A stretch of DNA of 64,000 nucleotides, taken from contig CM030938.1 of assembly GCA_018136815.1 (NCBI GenBank), positions 2,123,448 through 2,187,447 of the forward strand, read 5' to 3'. The translations under genes and the position numbers were made by a program. This document shows positions 10,960 through 20,774 of the stretch, in pieces. The stretch is from Isochrysis galbana (taxonomy: Eukaryota; Haptophyta; Isochrysidales; Isochrysidaceae). The stretch's first letter is position 1. Every line of letters begins with the position of its first letter. The notes beneath the pieces are model-generated. The model was not told the origin of the DNA and searched no databases. It saw only the letters and a list, made by a program, of their open reading frames with translations.

Positions 10960-11090
10960 GAGTGCGAGGGAGTGATAAGGGATGCGGGCGCGGCTGTCAG
11001 ATGGAGGATGTCGGGGTCGCGCGCGCGATGAGAACATTAAGAAGTTTTTTTTTTTTTTAGCAAAGGCACCCACCTCACAGTGCTCAACCA

Positions 11091-11305
11091 TGTCTATAAA
11101 TGGAATGGCGGCTGATGATGTAGTACGCAAGCGATTGCAATGGATCATAAGAAAGATGGACGATAACTTTAAAAAATTCATCACACCTCTCTTTCCGCCA
11201 TATGCCACTTCTAAATCTGCCATGCAGGTTATGGCGGAAGCATTGGACAGCATCAGTCCGCCGCCGCCGGTTGGGGTCAACCCGGGGGGAGCAACAACTC
11301 CCTGA
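11091..11305 (+). CDS. Short ORF in the left transposon arm
   Basis: The 71-residue frame starts MSINGMAADDVVRKRLQW, continues MDDNFKKFITPLFPPYATS and ends PPPPVGVNPGG. An almost identical frame is encoded by the right arm on the other strand (12864-13079). The region looks protein-like, with an amphipathic helical start and a proline-rich end, and the two copies differ by very few residues. I do not recognise it. It may be the first exon of the transposon's protein. Confidence 0.4.
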
Positions 11306-12355
11306 GGAGGCTGCTTGAGTCGAACCCAAATTTGTGGACGTACACTTTCGAATGTAAGTCCTTATTATTCAGTTCATTCGATTTCAAGCACCATACGAAC
11401 ATTAAACGGTTGCGCAAACGCGTAGTCTTAAAGACTACCGTGTAGTCTTCGGAGGGGGGGGGAAGACAACGGAAAATGTTAGCCTCATTGCCGCCTCATT
11501 ATCAACGGCCAAAGCCTCGCCACGGTCCGCCCCCCTCCCCCTGAGAGTCTCCCCTATCATCTCCCTGCTTTGGGTGCCCAGGTTTGCCCTGACAACCCAC
11601 TTAACAGCACCCGACAGCCGTGGGGTCAGCAAGTGCTCGGGCGCCTGGCGAGCGTGCCGAGCGATTCCATAATTGGTATCCTTGCGGAGACCCCAAGCGA
11701 TCGGGTCGCGGCGGCACCCAGCGTAGTTGCAGCGCACATTACAATCCCGCTGGTTGTGTGCCAGATTGCACGCCCTGTAATGACGTTGCGAGTGTGCGCG
11801 TGTGCGTGATCACCTTCAGCGTCTGGAGTTTGCGTTGCGCGTTGCGCGACGGCGACGGTGATCTGCCGCAATTCCGATCGATCAAAATTTTGCATCAATG
11901 GCGTCGAGCGTCACATACTTGTGATGTTTGTGCGTAGCATGGCCCGTGCGATGTCATGTGAGCGACCAACGGTCATATCAGGCCTATATGACCGTGATAA
12001 TAGAGGTCAAAACAAACGTATTTTAATGATAGGATCAACGAAAATAAAACACTTGATTCTCCCGTAAACGCCCGGTTTCTTCTGTGCTCAAGTCGACTGT
12101 GAAGAGGGCTTCTTCGGACCTCGGCCCACTGCGATGGCGCCTCGGAGAGGGGTGTCCGATGGGCCACCGGCCAGGGCTCCTCTGGAAGGCAGGCCAGAGG
12201 GATCGAGATGGCCAGGTCTGCATCGGCATGGGTGCGCTGCCTACTTCCGTCGCGGTCCAGGTGGGGTCCATCGCGTTGGCGATCGTCCAGGGGCCGGCAA
12301 ATGCCGGCCTCTTGCTGTACGAGACGCCCTCGTCAGCATGCCAGCTGGTGTGGGG

Positions 12356-12577
12356 ACCGGAGAACCGAGCAACCTAGTCCGACCTTTTAAGATCTGCGGT
12401 CGATGCCGTGGAAGGGGGGAAGGGGGCGCCGGAGAACCGAGCCCCGACCTTTTAAGATCTGCGGTCGATGTCGTGGAGGCCTTGTGGGTTCAATCTTTAC
12501 GGGAGCTGAACCCGAACCGATAAGCGGCCTTTTGTTTTCAATCTTTACTTGGGAAGCTGAACCCGAATCGACACCTT
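12356..12577 (+). repeat. Two short tandem duplications in the transposon centre
   Basis: The unit containing CCGACCTTTTAAGATCTGCGG occurs at about 12378-12408 and 12445-12475, each preceded by GGAGAACCGAGC. A second unit (TTCAATCTTTAC followed by GCTGAACCCGAA) occurs at 12490-12517 and 12537-12567. Both are two-copy repeats. Confidence 0.8.
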
Positions 12578-12707
12578 CTAACAATTCTTGGAGGTGAGGA
12601 GTTAATTCCGAATCGACATAAGCTTTGATTGTACGAAGCAGATCATCACGACTCATATGGATGATTGTTTTCGCAGTGAATTTCTTGCTCAAGAGAGTGT
12701 GTATCAT
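12387..12707 (-). CDS. Hypothetical ORF in the transposon centre
   Basis: The minus-strand frame contains MSRDDLLRTIKAYVDSELTP, then HLQELLEGVDS and a tail in which VKIE(N/P)xRP occurs twice, reflecting the DNA duplications beneath it. It lies downstream of the right-arm ORF in the same direction, so the two could be exons of one transposon protein. I see no nuclease or DNA-binding signature. Confidence 0.3.
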   Translation of the reverse strand: MIHTLLSKKFTAKTIIHMSRDDLLRTIKAYVDSELTPHLQELLEGVDSGSASQVKIENKRPLIGSGSAPVKIEPTRPPRHRPQILKGRGSVLRRPLPPFHGIDRRS

Positions 12708-12772
12708 TCATATAAACCAGTGTGAATGATTTATCAGCCCCGCAAATGGCATGCAAGGTGTCTTTAATGTTC

Positions 12773-13186
12773 GTATTGTGCCGGAAATTGAATGAACTGA
12801 ATAATAAGGACTTACATTCGAAAGTGTACGTCCACAAATTTGGGTTCGACTCAAGCAGCCTCCTCAGGGAGTTGTTGCTCCCCCCGGGTTGACCCCAACC
12901 GGCGGCGGCGGACTGATGCTGTCCAATGCTTCCGCCATAACCTGCATGGCAGATTTAGAAGTGGCATATGGCGGAAAGAGAGGTGTGATGAATTTTTTAA
13001 AGTTATCGTCCATCTTACTTATGATCCATTGCAATCGCTTGCGTACTACATCATCAGCCGCCATTCCATTTATAGACATGGTTGAGCACTGTGAGGTGGT
13101 GCCTTTGCTTAAATACTAGACGATTTTTTTGTACCGGCGCATCGCGTATTTGGAAACGAGGGGTACCAAATGAAGGCAAACGACCT
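12773..13186 (-). repeat. Right inverted arm of the foldback transposon
   Basis: This is the inverted counterpart of 9283-9373 plus 11072-11406. It preserves the LINE target site uninterrupted, which shows that the LINE came in after the arms existed. It encodes the second copy of the 71-residue ORF (12864-13079, minus strand). Confidence 0.9.
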
Positions 13187-13825
13187 GAGGCTGTGTGGAG
13201 TGTTGATATGATGCCAACCATAAAGTTTGTCCCATATTAATCGGCACAACGGGCACGCACCTGATACTGAGAGCAGATGTACACCGGCGACGAGCGCCCC
13301 GCGCTACACACATGTCGCGCCATCTCGTGAAGTGTATGAGCGCTCCCTACAGTGAGTGAGTGGGAGACGAAGGAACGAAGGAACACAGGCAGCTCTCAGC
13401 AGAGGGATGGTGGGCGGTGGGCGAGGGCGTCGAGAACTGCTCACCGGCCACGGCAGTGGTCTGGCAGTGGTCCAAGATAATGTGCCACCATGGCCTCGCG
13501 ACTCCCTCTCCCTCCCGGTCCACCAGAGCCCCTACTCCTCTCGCCTCGCGCTATTGTCAGACTTTTGTACAGCCGTTTTGGGCCTGCTCCACCTGCTGCG
13601 ACGGTCGTGTGAGAACGACGCGTGCGCGACGGAGCAACGCTGGCAGGGCAGTGTGCCTGCGGTTCTGTCTCACCTGTGGGAGCCCTGCGGCAGCCCGCAT
13701 AGTGGCTAGGCCAGATGTGTCGGATCAGCCCGATGAAAGCGGGAGTCCTGCCGGCACTTCCCAAAAATAGAACGTCAAACTTTTGGCAACGAGGGGTACT
13801 TTAGGTGCGAAACGCTACGTAGAGA

Positions 13826-14107
13826 ATGAATCGAGCCCGTCGAGGGGCGGGGAGGACGCAGCGCGCCGGCATGGAAGAGGTGCGGCAGATGCTCGACTCC
13901 CCGCTACGTGTAGGGCTTACGGATGGACGCATCGTTTTCGGAAGGTTTGCGTGTTTGGACAAACAGCGCAACATCCTGCTTACAGACGCCCGCGAATCTC
14001 GTCGGATGAATGGCGATGCTGCAAGCGAGCGACGAGAACGGCACTTAGGTACAGTGTTGATCCCAAGACGGTGGGTAGCAACATGCCACTGCGCTGTCAT
14101 TACCTAA
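13826..14107 (+). CDS. NAA38/LSMD1-like Sm-fold protein
   Basis: The 93-residue single-exon protein has an Sm-like core: LDSPLRVGLTDGRIVFGRF (Sm1, with the D-G-R turn), then CLDKQRNILLTD and, after a charged loop, RHLGTVLIPRRWVATCHCAV (Sm2). The pattern 'LGxVLIPRRxV' with no canonical IRG resembles NAA38/LSMD1, the small auxiliary subunit of the NatC N-terminal acetyltransferase, more than LSm1-8. Its length fits that family. The initiator could be the first ATG (13826) or the one before EEVRQMLD. It lies between a transposon and a region of unclear coding content. A general LSm protein is the main alternative. Confidence 0.7.
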   Translation: MNRARRGAGRTQRAGMEEVRQMLDSPLRVGLTDGRIVFGRFACLDKQRNILLTDARESRRMNGDAASERRERHLGTVLIPRRWVATCHCAVIT

Positions 14108-14817
14108 TAATCTGGGTGCGGAACGCAGGAGACTTCGGAGTATAGAGAAGTGGTTGTGCAAGCCCGCATTGGAGCTCAACCTTGTCCACCTCAAGGTTTC
14201 CGCCCTTCCGCTGCTCCTCTCCGCTGCACTGATGAGTGTCAAGGCAAAATATCACATGTTCTTAAGTCGCGGCTACGCGATAAAGCACTACCATCACTTC
14301 TTTTGATCGCGCGTTCGGCGCCAACTTCCCAGGGCGGAATGCAGACAACGTTGCAGTCATGACGGCGGGCATCCATCACCCGTGATTTCAAATCAGCATA
14401 AACCGGCGTATGTCTCTCGGACTCAGCCGCAAGGCCACGTATTGCACGCAGCCAAATGCGATGGAGCTTCATACCAGGGAGAGCTCCTCGTAAGCTGGGA
14501 CGCACCGACGACGACTAGCGAGCCAGAGTGCATGGCAGGCGGACGCATTCGTGCTTGGAGCCTGGAGCCTGAAGAGGTAGAACGTGCTTGGCCAACTTTG
14601 ATATAAAAGGGTTGTATCGGAGAGCAGCGGAGATGCCAATGGAGACCGCCCACACCTGCGGCGTATGCACGTGTAAATTGTGTAAATGACCATACTTACA
14701 GCATGTCACCTGTTTTCAGCAGTAGACCTAGTAGGTGTATTGGAATGAAGGCAGCATGGTTGGTGTACCAGCGTTTATTGTTTATTATTCTTGGAACTAA
14801 CTTTATAGTCAGTCGCC
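14108..14817. other. Region with an unassigned minus-strand coding-like stretch
   Basis: The minus frame at 14505-14239 includes GMKLHRIWLRAIRGLAAESE and RHDCNVVCIPPWEVGAERA, which looks more like protein than its neighbours, but I could not find convincing splice partners or a family. Nothing else in this interval is supported. Confidence 0.3.
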
Positions 14818-15308
14818 ATGGAGCGCGCCGCCGCTCCCCTCCTCTCCTTCGGGTCCCCCGCCGAGGGCGGCCCCCCAGCCCCCATGGAGCAGTCGCTGTC
14901 GAAGCGGCCGCGCCCGCCATCAGAGGCCGAGCAGGTGCGCGCGACCCCTGTCGCGCCACACGGCCCGTGGCCCCGGCCACACTGCGTACAGTAGACAGGC
15001 TGGCCCCCCCTATGGGGGACAACTGTCTGCAGACTTCAGCAGCTCATGCACAGGTCCACAGGGCCACTCCCCCCTTGGGCATGCCTTACGGCAGAGGCCC
15101 CTACCGTCCTGGCGACGGCTGCGCTGCCAAGGCAGCGCGGCCCGAGACCAGGCGGCCCTTATGGGCACAAAATCTTGACAAGACACCTCACAAACACGCA
15201 CATCACAAAGCTCTGGAACACCAGAGCAGGTCATGCAACAACCGCACTCACCGAACGACCTCACAGCTCCCCTCTCTACGCGCTGGCGCTGACGCATGTC
15301 CGAAGTGA
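14818..15308 (+). CDS. Hypothetical two-exon gene
   Basis: The ATG at 14818 sits in a strong context (GTCGCCATGG). Exon 1 (14818-14934) encodes MERAAAPLLSFGSPAEGG and SLSKRPRPPSEAEQ, ending at the donor CAG|GTGCGC in phase 0. A phase-0 acceptor (TCTGCAG|ACT) opens exon 2 at 15033, which starts TSAAHAQVHRATPPL and continues GMPYGRGPYRPGDG to a stop at 15308. The basic SKRPRP motif could be a nuclear localisation signal. I do not recognise the product, and exon 2 beyond PGDG may be wrong. The donor style (GTGCGC, phase 0) matches the confident genes nearby. Confidence 0.35.
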
Positions 15309-15416
15309 GTATGTTCCGCACTTCGAAGGAGATGCGGATCTCGTTCAGGATCTTGGGTAAACCTCTCCCCCAGCCTCAGCCTCAGCCTATCCATATCCAT
15401 TACCAATCGCCCAGCC

Positions 15417-15700
15417 ATGTCTGCTACGTCCTCGCGCTCGCCCTCGCCCAAGCCCTTCCTCCCGGCTTCCTCTTCTGAGGAGGTGGTCAAACCCGTCATT
15501 CCACCACTCCCTGCCATTTCCGCCGCGCCTCCCGCCGATCGTTCCCCTTCCGTCTCATCGCATATCGAGCCAGTGGTCATGCTCGATCCGTCAAACCTGC
15601 ATGTCTTGCGTGACCACGCCGAACATAGAAGACGTTCGGTAACGAGGAAGGCTCGTGCTCATAACGAAATATCCATGCCAAAAAGGCCTGAATACAACAT
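15417..15700 (+). pseudogene. Retroelement leader and start of ORF, copy 1
   Basis: The frame begins MSATSSRSPSPKPFLPASSS and is rich in Pro and Ser. A related frame at 43988 begins MSASSPRSASPKPASLP, with the same acidic-then-valine step (EEVVKPV against GEPVVSP). Both stop soon afterwards. Two independent copies of an ORF start without the downstream gene suggest 5' fragments of one retroelement family. The host-gene alternative cannot be excluded. Confidence 0.45.
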
Positions 15701-16165
15701 CCCCTGAGGGGGGAGGGGGGTGGACTTGGAACTTGAGAGTGAGGGCGCGAGGCGCCCCCCCCCATATAAATGTTCAGTTTCGTTCGGTCGGTCGGTCCTT
15801 ACTTCTCTCCGCGCCAAGAGCGCGATGTCGTGGCCGCGCCTCCCACTCCTCTACGGCGTCAGTCCATGGCGCGTGCAATCGCCTTGCGCGATTCACGCGC
15901 ACGCGACGCAATGGAGCTCATCCGCTCATCCACCCCGCTTGCAACTTGCAACTAAGCTTAGGTCAACATGGGGGGGCACCTCGCGCCCTCACTCTCAAGT
16001 TCCAAGTCCACCCCCCTCGGGGGGTGTTGGTATTCATTCAGGCCTTTTTGCCATGGTGCGTGCAACCGCCTTGCGCGATTCACGCGCACGCGACGCAATG
16101 GAGCTATGGAGCTCATCCGCTCATCCACCCCGCTTGCAACTTGCAACTAAGCTTAGGTCAACATT
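15676..16165. repeat. Compound direct and inverted repeat
   Basis: A segment of about 110 bp starting CATGG(C/T)GCGTGCAA occurs twice in direct orientation, at 15865-15966 and 16052-16163. It includes GCGATTCACGCGCACGCGAC and a shared end, AAGCTTAGGTCAACAT. In addition, the G-rich segment at 15676-15765 is repeated inverted at 15967-16052. The arrangement looks like a duplicated transposon end. Confidence 0.8.
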
Positions 16166-16257
16166 ATACAGGCTCCACCATTTGAATTTTCTTCGCCTGC
16201 GGCACGTCTTCACATGATGGCATTTCTATACCATGAGGTCACTAGTGCCGCGCTGTC

Positions 16258-16331
16258 ATGGACATGTACACGTGTGCACTTGAAACACGTGTGCACTTGA
16301 AACCGACCACTGCACACGTGTACATGTCCAT
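16258..16331. repeat. Perfect 21-bp hairpin with duplicated loop
   Basis: The arm at 16258-16278 (starting ATGGACATGTACACG) is the exact reverse complement of 16311-16331. The 32-base loop contains a second copy of CACGTGTGCACTTGAAA, which overlaps the arm boundary. It lies about 195 bases beyond the stop of the SEC14 gene, on its 3' side. Confidence 0.9.
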
Positions 16332-16525
16332 AGTGCAATTTTGAATTGAGAGCGGGACTTTAATAAAAGACATTATCGTATTACGCGCCGCCACCTTCCC
16401 TCGCCAGAAGTGGGCGGGGAAACAATTGTCCAAATCCCAGCGTCGATGAACCATCTCTATGTATCCTTTCCCATCCACCATGGGCTGCAGATGAAAGCTG
16501 CTTCCAAAGATGCCTTCTTGGGACG

Positions 16526-17539
16526 CTAAGAACGGAACTCAGGATCTGCGGAAAAGTACTCCTCGGCCGAAAATTCATAAAATCTACCGCCACCCAGAGA
16601 CGATTCAAGCTGAGTGAGATCAAAATGTTCGTCGAGTACCTTGCGCTGCTGCTCGTCCGAGCCCACAACAAATTGTACCTTTGCCTTGGTGACTGGATCG
16701 ATGAATGGAGAGATAACCTTGTAAAAACCGTAGAAGATGGTGGGTGCATTCAGGACAATAAATTTATGAAGCCGCTCAGGGTAGTGATTTTGAAAGATGG
16801 AGAGCGTAGCCTTGGACGCCCTCATCGGTGGGTTGTTAAAGAACGAATAGCCACGGAAGTCCATAACAACGACCGCCTTTCCATCGGGAGATGGCTCTGG
16901 GGATGGAAATGTCATCACACCCTCGCGGCCTCCGATGCACCTTTCCAAGTGATAAACAAGGTTGACGAGATTTGGATCAACTGCGTTCCGCTGATTTTCC
17001 AGCCGCGGTGTCAGCACGAGAACGGGCCGACCAGCACGATCACGACACGCCGAGACTCGAACCTTTCCTGTGTGCCCCGCATGGCGGATGTCTTCCTGCC
17101 GCTCGGCGAGTCGAGAAACCCCGAATGATTCACGCCAACGGAGGCTCTCGCGGACCATGGCCTCCGCCGCCGCGGGTTTCCCCCTCCGCGCTCGTACATA
17201 ACGCAAGCAGCAGTCCACGGTGGCCCACTCCGCTCCAGCGAGACCTTCTGCCTTGATGCGCTCCGAGAGCTCAGCGGCAAGCTCCACTTCCTGCGCTCTT
17301 CGCGCCGTCGATAGCTGGTCGGAACTCGTGCCCGACGTCAGCGGCTCAGCTTTCCCGCTAGATGTGCCGCAAGTGCTGGCCTGCGCATCAGGCGCTACGT
17401 CACCATCCATCGCCATGGCCGCCATCATCATGGCAGGTGGCTCAGCTGTCGTGGCGCTGTCTGAGGTCACAACAAAAGCGGTGAGGAGGGATCGAACGGT
17501 GCGGTGGCACGATGGTATGCGAGTGCGTGCGTGAGCCAC
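16526..17539 (-). CDS. SEC14-like CRAL-TRIO lipid-transfer protein
   Basis: The single-exon frame encodes 337 residues. The CRAL-TRIO N-terminal segment lies near residues 105-142 (CCLRYVRARRGKPAAAEAMV, then SLRWRESFGV). The lipid-binding core follows from about 155 to 325, with VVVMDFRGYSFFNNPP near 223-238, then IFQNHYPERLHKFIVLNAP and FYGFYKVISPFIDPVTKAKV, the usual gate-helix region. These proteins exchange phosphatidylinositol or other lipids between membranes. The N-terminal 90 residues are Ala/Ser/Thr-rich and look disordered, so the true start may be the MMMAAM cluster at 17431. No intron is needed. A perfect hairpin lies just downstream. Confidence 0.9.
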   Translation of the reverse strand: MAHARTRIPSCHRTVRSLLTAFVVTSDSATTAEPPAMMMAAMAMDGDVAPDAQASTCGTSSGKAEPLTSGTSSDQLSTARRAQEVELAAELSERIKAEGLAGAEWATVDCCLRYVRARRGKPAAAEAMVRESLRWRESFGVSRLAERQEDIRHAGHTGKVRVSACRDRAGRPVLVLTPRLENQRNAVDPNLVNLVYHLERCIGGREGVMTFPSPEPSPDGKAVVVMDFRGYSFFNNPPMRASKATLSIFQNHYPERLHKFIVLNAPTIFYGFYKVISPFIDPVTKAKVQFVVGSDEQQRKVLDEHFDLTQLESSLGGGRFYEFSAEEYFSADPEFRS

Positions 17540-17852
17540 TGGCCCGGCTGCAAGCGCGTCTCACCTGTCTGTGCAGCCTGCTCGCACAGGCTGGCCGAGG
17601 GCTCGGCGACGCGAGAATTGGCGCCGATTTCTGCCATCTCCTCGAGTGTGCGTAGAATGTCGCCCCCCGTCCCTCGTCCTTCCCCGTGATACGCTGTACT
17701 TAGGGGTAAAGTACCACTGGCCCGTCTTCGGACACGATGATGATGTTGAAGAGAAGTGTGAAGGCGGCGGGGTTTGCAACGCCCGCGGAAGCACAGAAAT
17801 AAAAAACCGTTCGACAGAGGATCCGCGCGGATTAGGAATTCTCGTGAGGCCC

Positions 17853-18232
17853 CGACACACCATACACAAAAGAAGAGTGCGCACAATACCTCGATCAACT
17901 CCCGGAAATATTCGAACACGCGGGTAGCAAAATAATCAAAGAAGCCTTCCCGGACTCATGGACGACGGTAGTACAACACGCCTCGAGCCTCCTCGGCAAG
18001 GCGGAGCCGAACCCGGCAACCGAGAGCAGCCCGACAGGGCCAAGCGACGACAATGCGCGTGACACGGAGGCTGGCGCCGAGAACCTACCAGAGATCAGGG
18101 TGTCCGACATCGAAACATACATCACCAAGATGAACAACATATGGATCCACACCGACACAAATTACCTAGGGGAGCCAGCCGACCTGGCGGGAGTCGCGAC
18201 CCCAGAGGAGACTAGACAATACCTAGCCCGGT
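17853..18232 (+). pseudogene. LINE pol fragment
   Basis: Translated in one frame, this gives TPYTKEECAQYLDQLPEIFE, HASSLLGKAEPNPATESSP, EIRVSDIETYITKMNNIW and NYLGEPADLAGVATPEE, closely matching the LINE pol at 9474-9850. It starts and stops abruptly, without 3' end or zinc knuckle. After 18228 the sequence CCGGTCACTCACTA also occurs at 59220-59233. Confidence 0.85.
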
Positions 18233-18240
18233 CACTCACT

Positions 18241-19218
18241 ATGGGGGTGCGGAGGGCACCAGCAATTATGGGTAAATGAAGGGCTAAATAAGCTCCCTAT
18301 AGGTTCCGGTAGGATGGATCAGCAAAAAAAATGGGGGTTCCCCGGCGAACTTTTCGAAAAATGCCGAATTTCAGGCCTTCGAAGACGGTGCGCGAAATAC
18401 AGTCGGGCCCCCCTCCGGTATATTTTTAGTGAGGCCCTTCATGCGAGGCACAAACATGGAATGACGAGGAAAATTTTGACGCCAACTCACTGGGTCTACA
18501 AGGGGTGGTTCTTTGCACACTGGACCATAAGTCAAACTCATAATTTTGCACTTCAATGTGTACGAAAGTATCACAAAACTCAAGACGCTTACGTGAACCA
18601 CTAGTCACCGAGGGCTAGAGCGGCTAATTTGGCACCGCGACCGGGCGGACGGCATGGTCTTTTCTTTCATCCATTTCAACTAGGACAGCAGAAAACGTTA
18701 AATCAAGATATGCTGCTCTAGTGGCCGAGCCAATTGCCCTCTCCAGCCTCGCACATCTTGTCGAATATCGGCATTGGCGAAAAAACCGCCTAAACGGTAA
18801 CGTACCAAGATGCGTTCGAACACCCAACTTCCCACCTCTACCGAGCGCGCTGCCGGCGCTTCCTCGGTCATCCACTACGATAGAATGCCCTACCAGGCAC
18901 CATATTCGAATATGCCGCCCGAGCAGCCACGCCAATCGCCGCCGCAGCCCTCGCGCATCGCGAAATAGTCGGCCGTGTGTGGCGCCGACGACTACGCCAA
19001 CGTCACCCGGCCGAACGGGCCGAGTGCCCAACTTTCGACCGCTACCGATCTCTACGTCTACGACGGCTCCACGCTTCTATCAATCACTACACTTCGTTCA
19101 ATGTTGGTCTACCATTATATCCACGTGGCCAAGCAGCTTCTACAGGCTTCTTTCTACTCGGAATATGAATATGCTCTAGCTCTGGACTGATCACCCAGGC
19201 ATGGAGATCAAGGGAGTA
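18241..19218. other. Unassigned region
   Basis: A short frame at 18811-18969 starts MRSNTQLPTSTERAAG and is rich in Pro and Gln (QPRQSPPQPSR). Nothing here is recognised. The frame at 18314-18604 (MDQQKKWGFPGELFEK) is also without family assignment. The region may be retroelement debris. Confidence 0.35.
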
Positions 19219-20774
19219 GTAAAAAAAAAACATTCTTGAAGATGCCCGCTAAGCTACTAGTGTCGCGCTCTCTCCCGCGCTCCCGCTACCGTCGCCATCG
19301 CCTATACCTCTACCACTGCACCCCCGCCCGCTCCCCCCCTCGTTCCTTTTTCTTCGGTTTTGGGGGGTCGGCCCATGTACACTACTTTGGGCCTAGCGCT
19401 TGGGGGAGGGGAGGGGCAGGCTTCTTGCATTTGTATTCGTCTGTCTCGGGTCCATCTCATCCCAGTGTGGGGGCCGGGCCTTTCGGCCTTCCCCATCGGG
19501 TTCCTCCCGCGGAGGCATATCGCCTATTGTTATCCCTGGTCGCTGGGTCCGTTGTTGTTTTGCTGGTGTATTATGTGTTTTATGTTGAGGCGCTCTAGTA
19601 TCGCTACGAGTTTACTACTTGGAACTAAATCGTTGTCGTCGTTTGTTTCAAAAATTGGACGGAATTCGTTGACATCTATGCGTTTCTTGGGCTGGCGGCC
19701 CATGTCTGCTTTGGCTCTTCTCGAAGCGTCTGTGTTGTTTCCGTAGAGCGCCGCTTTGCACAACGTGGTGTATCTCTCGAGCATCCTTCTAACGACGTGA
19801 TCGCTGTTAAATTTGACGTTGTCGTAGTGTATTCGATAGAAGTCGGTGAGTATGTATCTCCAAGCCAATAGGTACAGGGTCTCCCTAGCGTGTAACGGTG
19901 AAGAATTCGGTAGTAGGAAGAGTCTTTCTACGGCTTTCTCGGCTGTCGTTTTGGTCCCGGGGCTGTCGGCCGGCGAAACGTCCGTGAGGTAGTGTATCGT
20001 GTCGAACACGCTATCTAGCGCTGGGCACGTCCCTATATGGACGGACGATTTATCATCTTGCGCACAGAGGCGGCAGGTGGGGTCCCGTCCCGGGAAACGG
20101 TTGTACGTGCCTATTCTACGGTGTGTTATGTGTTTGTAGTGCATGTATAGGTCTCTGGGAGTGATTAGCGGGGACGCGTAGATCCGGGCCAAGTGTTTCC
20201 ATGTGTCCGAGTCGACCGGTAGTCTTTCGCCCCATCTGGCGGGGCCGTTTTGATGGCGTGGTTTGGGTTCTAGCCTTTGGAGCGCGGCGGTTATGTGGCT
20301 TACTTGTGTTTTGTCGAGTGGCGTCTTTCCGTCTATGGAGTATTCCTCTGGGAGCGGGAAGTCTGTCGGCCTGTTGCCTTTGTATCCTTCTCCCCACCTG
20401 GTCGGGGGGTATTTGTCTAGGTCTGCCGGGGCGGTTGTTGGTTTGCCTATTATCGGAGTGCCCAGGTACGACAGTTCGACTTCGTACCACGTGCCGCGTT
20501 GTAGGAGGTAGTATTCCCCTCTTTTACTAATCCTTATGTCGAGGGGGGGTTCCTCTTGTGTTTCGTGTTTGTCGTCTAACCTCTCGCTCTCCCCTTTCGG
20601 GGGGGCCGGGTTAAAGGTGGCGAGTTTAGTGGTGTCAGCGTAGTCTACTATTTGTTGCCAGGAGTCTAAGAATTTTTCTTTATGTATGTACTCGCCTCCA
20701 AATTTCGCATACGTGTCGTTACTAGGGAAGCATTGTTCGCATTCCGCCCTTGTGAAAGCGAGAGGTCCCTCCCC
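19219..20774 (-). mobile_element. LINE fragment, family A, minus strand, copy 2
   Basis: The element runs from pol coding sequence (20770 to the stop near 19530) through a 3' UTR with the family-A hairpin (19370-19393, GGCCCA pairing with TGGGCC around AAGTAGTGTACA) to the terminal motif CATCTTCAAGAATG and a T-run on its own strand (A-run at 19221-19230). The segment immediately upstream (20775-21035) is the dispersed repeat also found at 33-345. Confidence 0.85.
19530..20770 (-). pseudogene. LINE pol C-terminal region
   Basis: An open frame of roughly 410 codons reads, in order, AECEQCFPSNDTYAKFGG, IHKEKFLDSWQQIVDYADTT, PLDIRISKRGEYYLLQRG, SYLGTPIIGKPTTAPADLD, MHYKHITHRRIGTYNRF, the knuckle CRLCAQDDKSSVHIGTC, LLAWRYILTDFYRIHYDN and a C-terminal tail. 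It is collinear with 9500-10706 but clearly diverged at the protein level, so it is a different subfamily of the same LINE clade. The RT and endonuclease domains are absent. Starting methionines inside it are not meaningful. Confidence 0.85.

Larger units (their letters stand above)
9374..11058 (+). mobile_element. 5'-truncated LINE inserted in the left transposon arm
   Basis: The insert is flanked by a 13-base target-site duplication, AGCAAAGGCACCC, at 9361-9373 and 11059-11071; the uninterrupted site survives in the opposite arm near 13100. It contains the C-terminal pol region (to the stop at 10706), a 3' UTR with family-B hairpins (10924-10959) and the terminal motif ACATTAAGAAG followed by 14 T residues (11045-11058). 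The T-run is on the coding strand. Confidence 0.9.
9283..13186. mobile_element. Foldback DNA transposon with ~415-bp inverted arms
   Basis: The left arm is 9283-9373 plus 11072-11406, once the LINE inserted in it is removed. The right arm is 12773-13186, inverted. The outermost bases are GTCGTTTGCCTTCATTTGG in both arms, and the arms are nearly identical over their whole length. The centre (11407-12772) holds unrecognised sequence with small direct repeats. No DDE motif is visible to me, and no flanking target duplication is obvious. Without the LINE the element is about 2.2 kb. It may be non-autonomous or belong to a group with an unfamiliar transposase. Confidence 0.85.

Noticed and set aside
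11620..12523. Host genes in the centre of the foldback element
   Set aside because: Several overlapping frames of similar length exist on both strands with no recognised domain.
16625..17128. Plus-strand ORF opposite the SEC14-like gene
   Set aside because: Antisense shadow; all domain evidence is on the minus strand.
17895..18158. Minus-strand ORF (MSVWIHMLFILVMYVSMSDT)
   Set aside because: It is the antisense of the LINE pol fragment; the same shadow appears opposite the LINE at 9503-9781.
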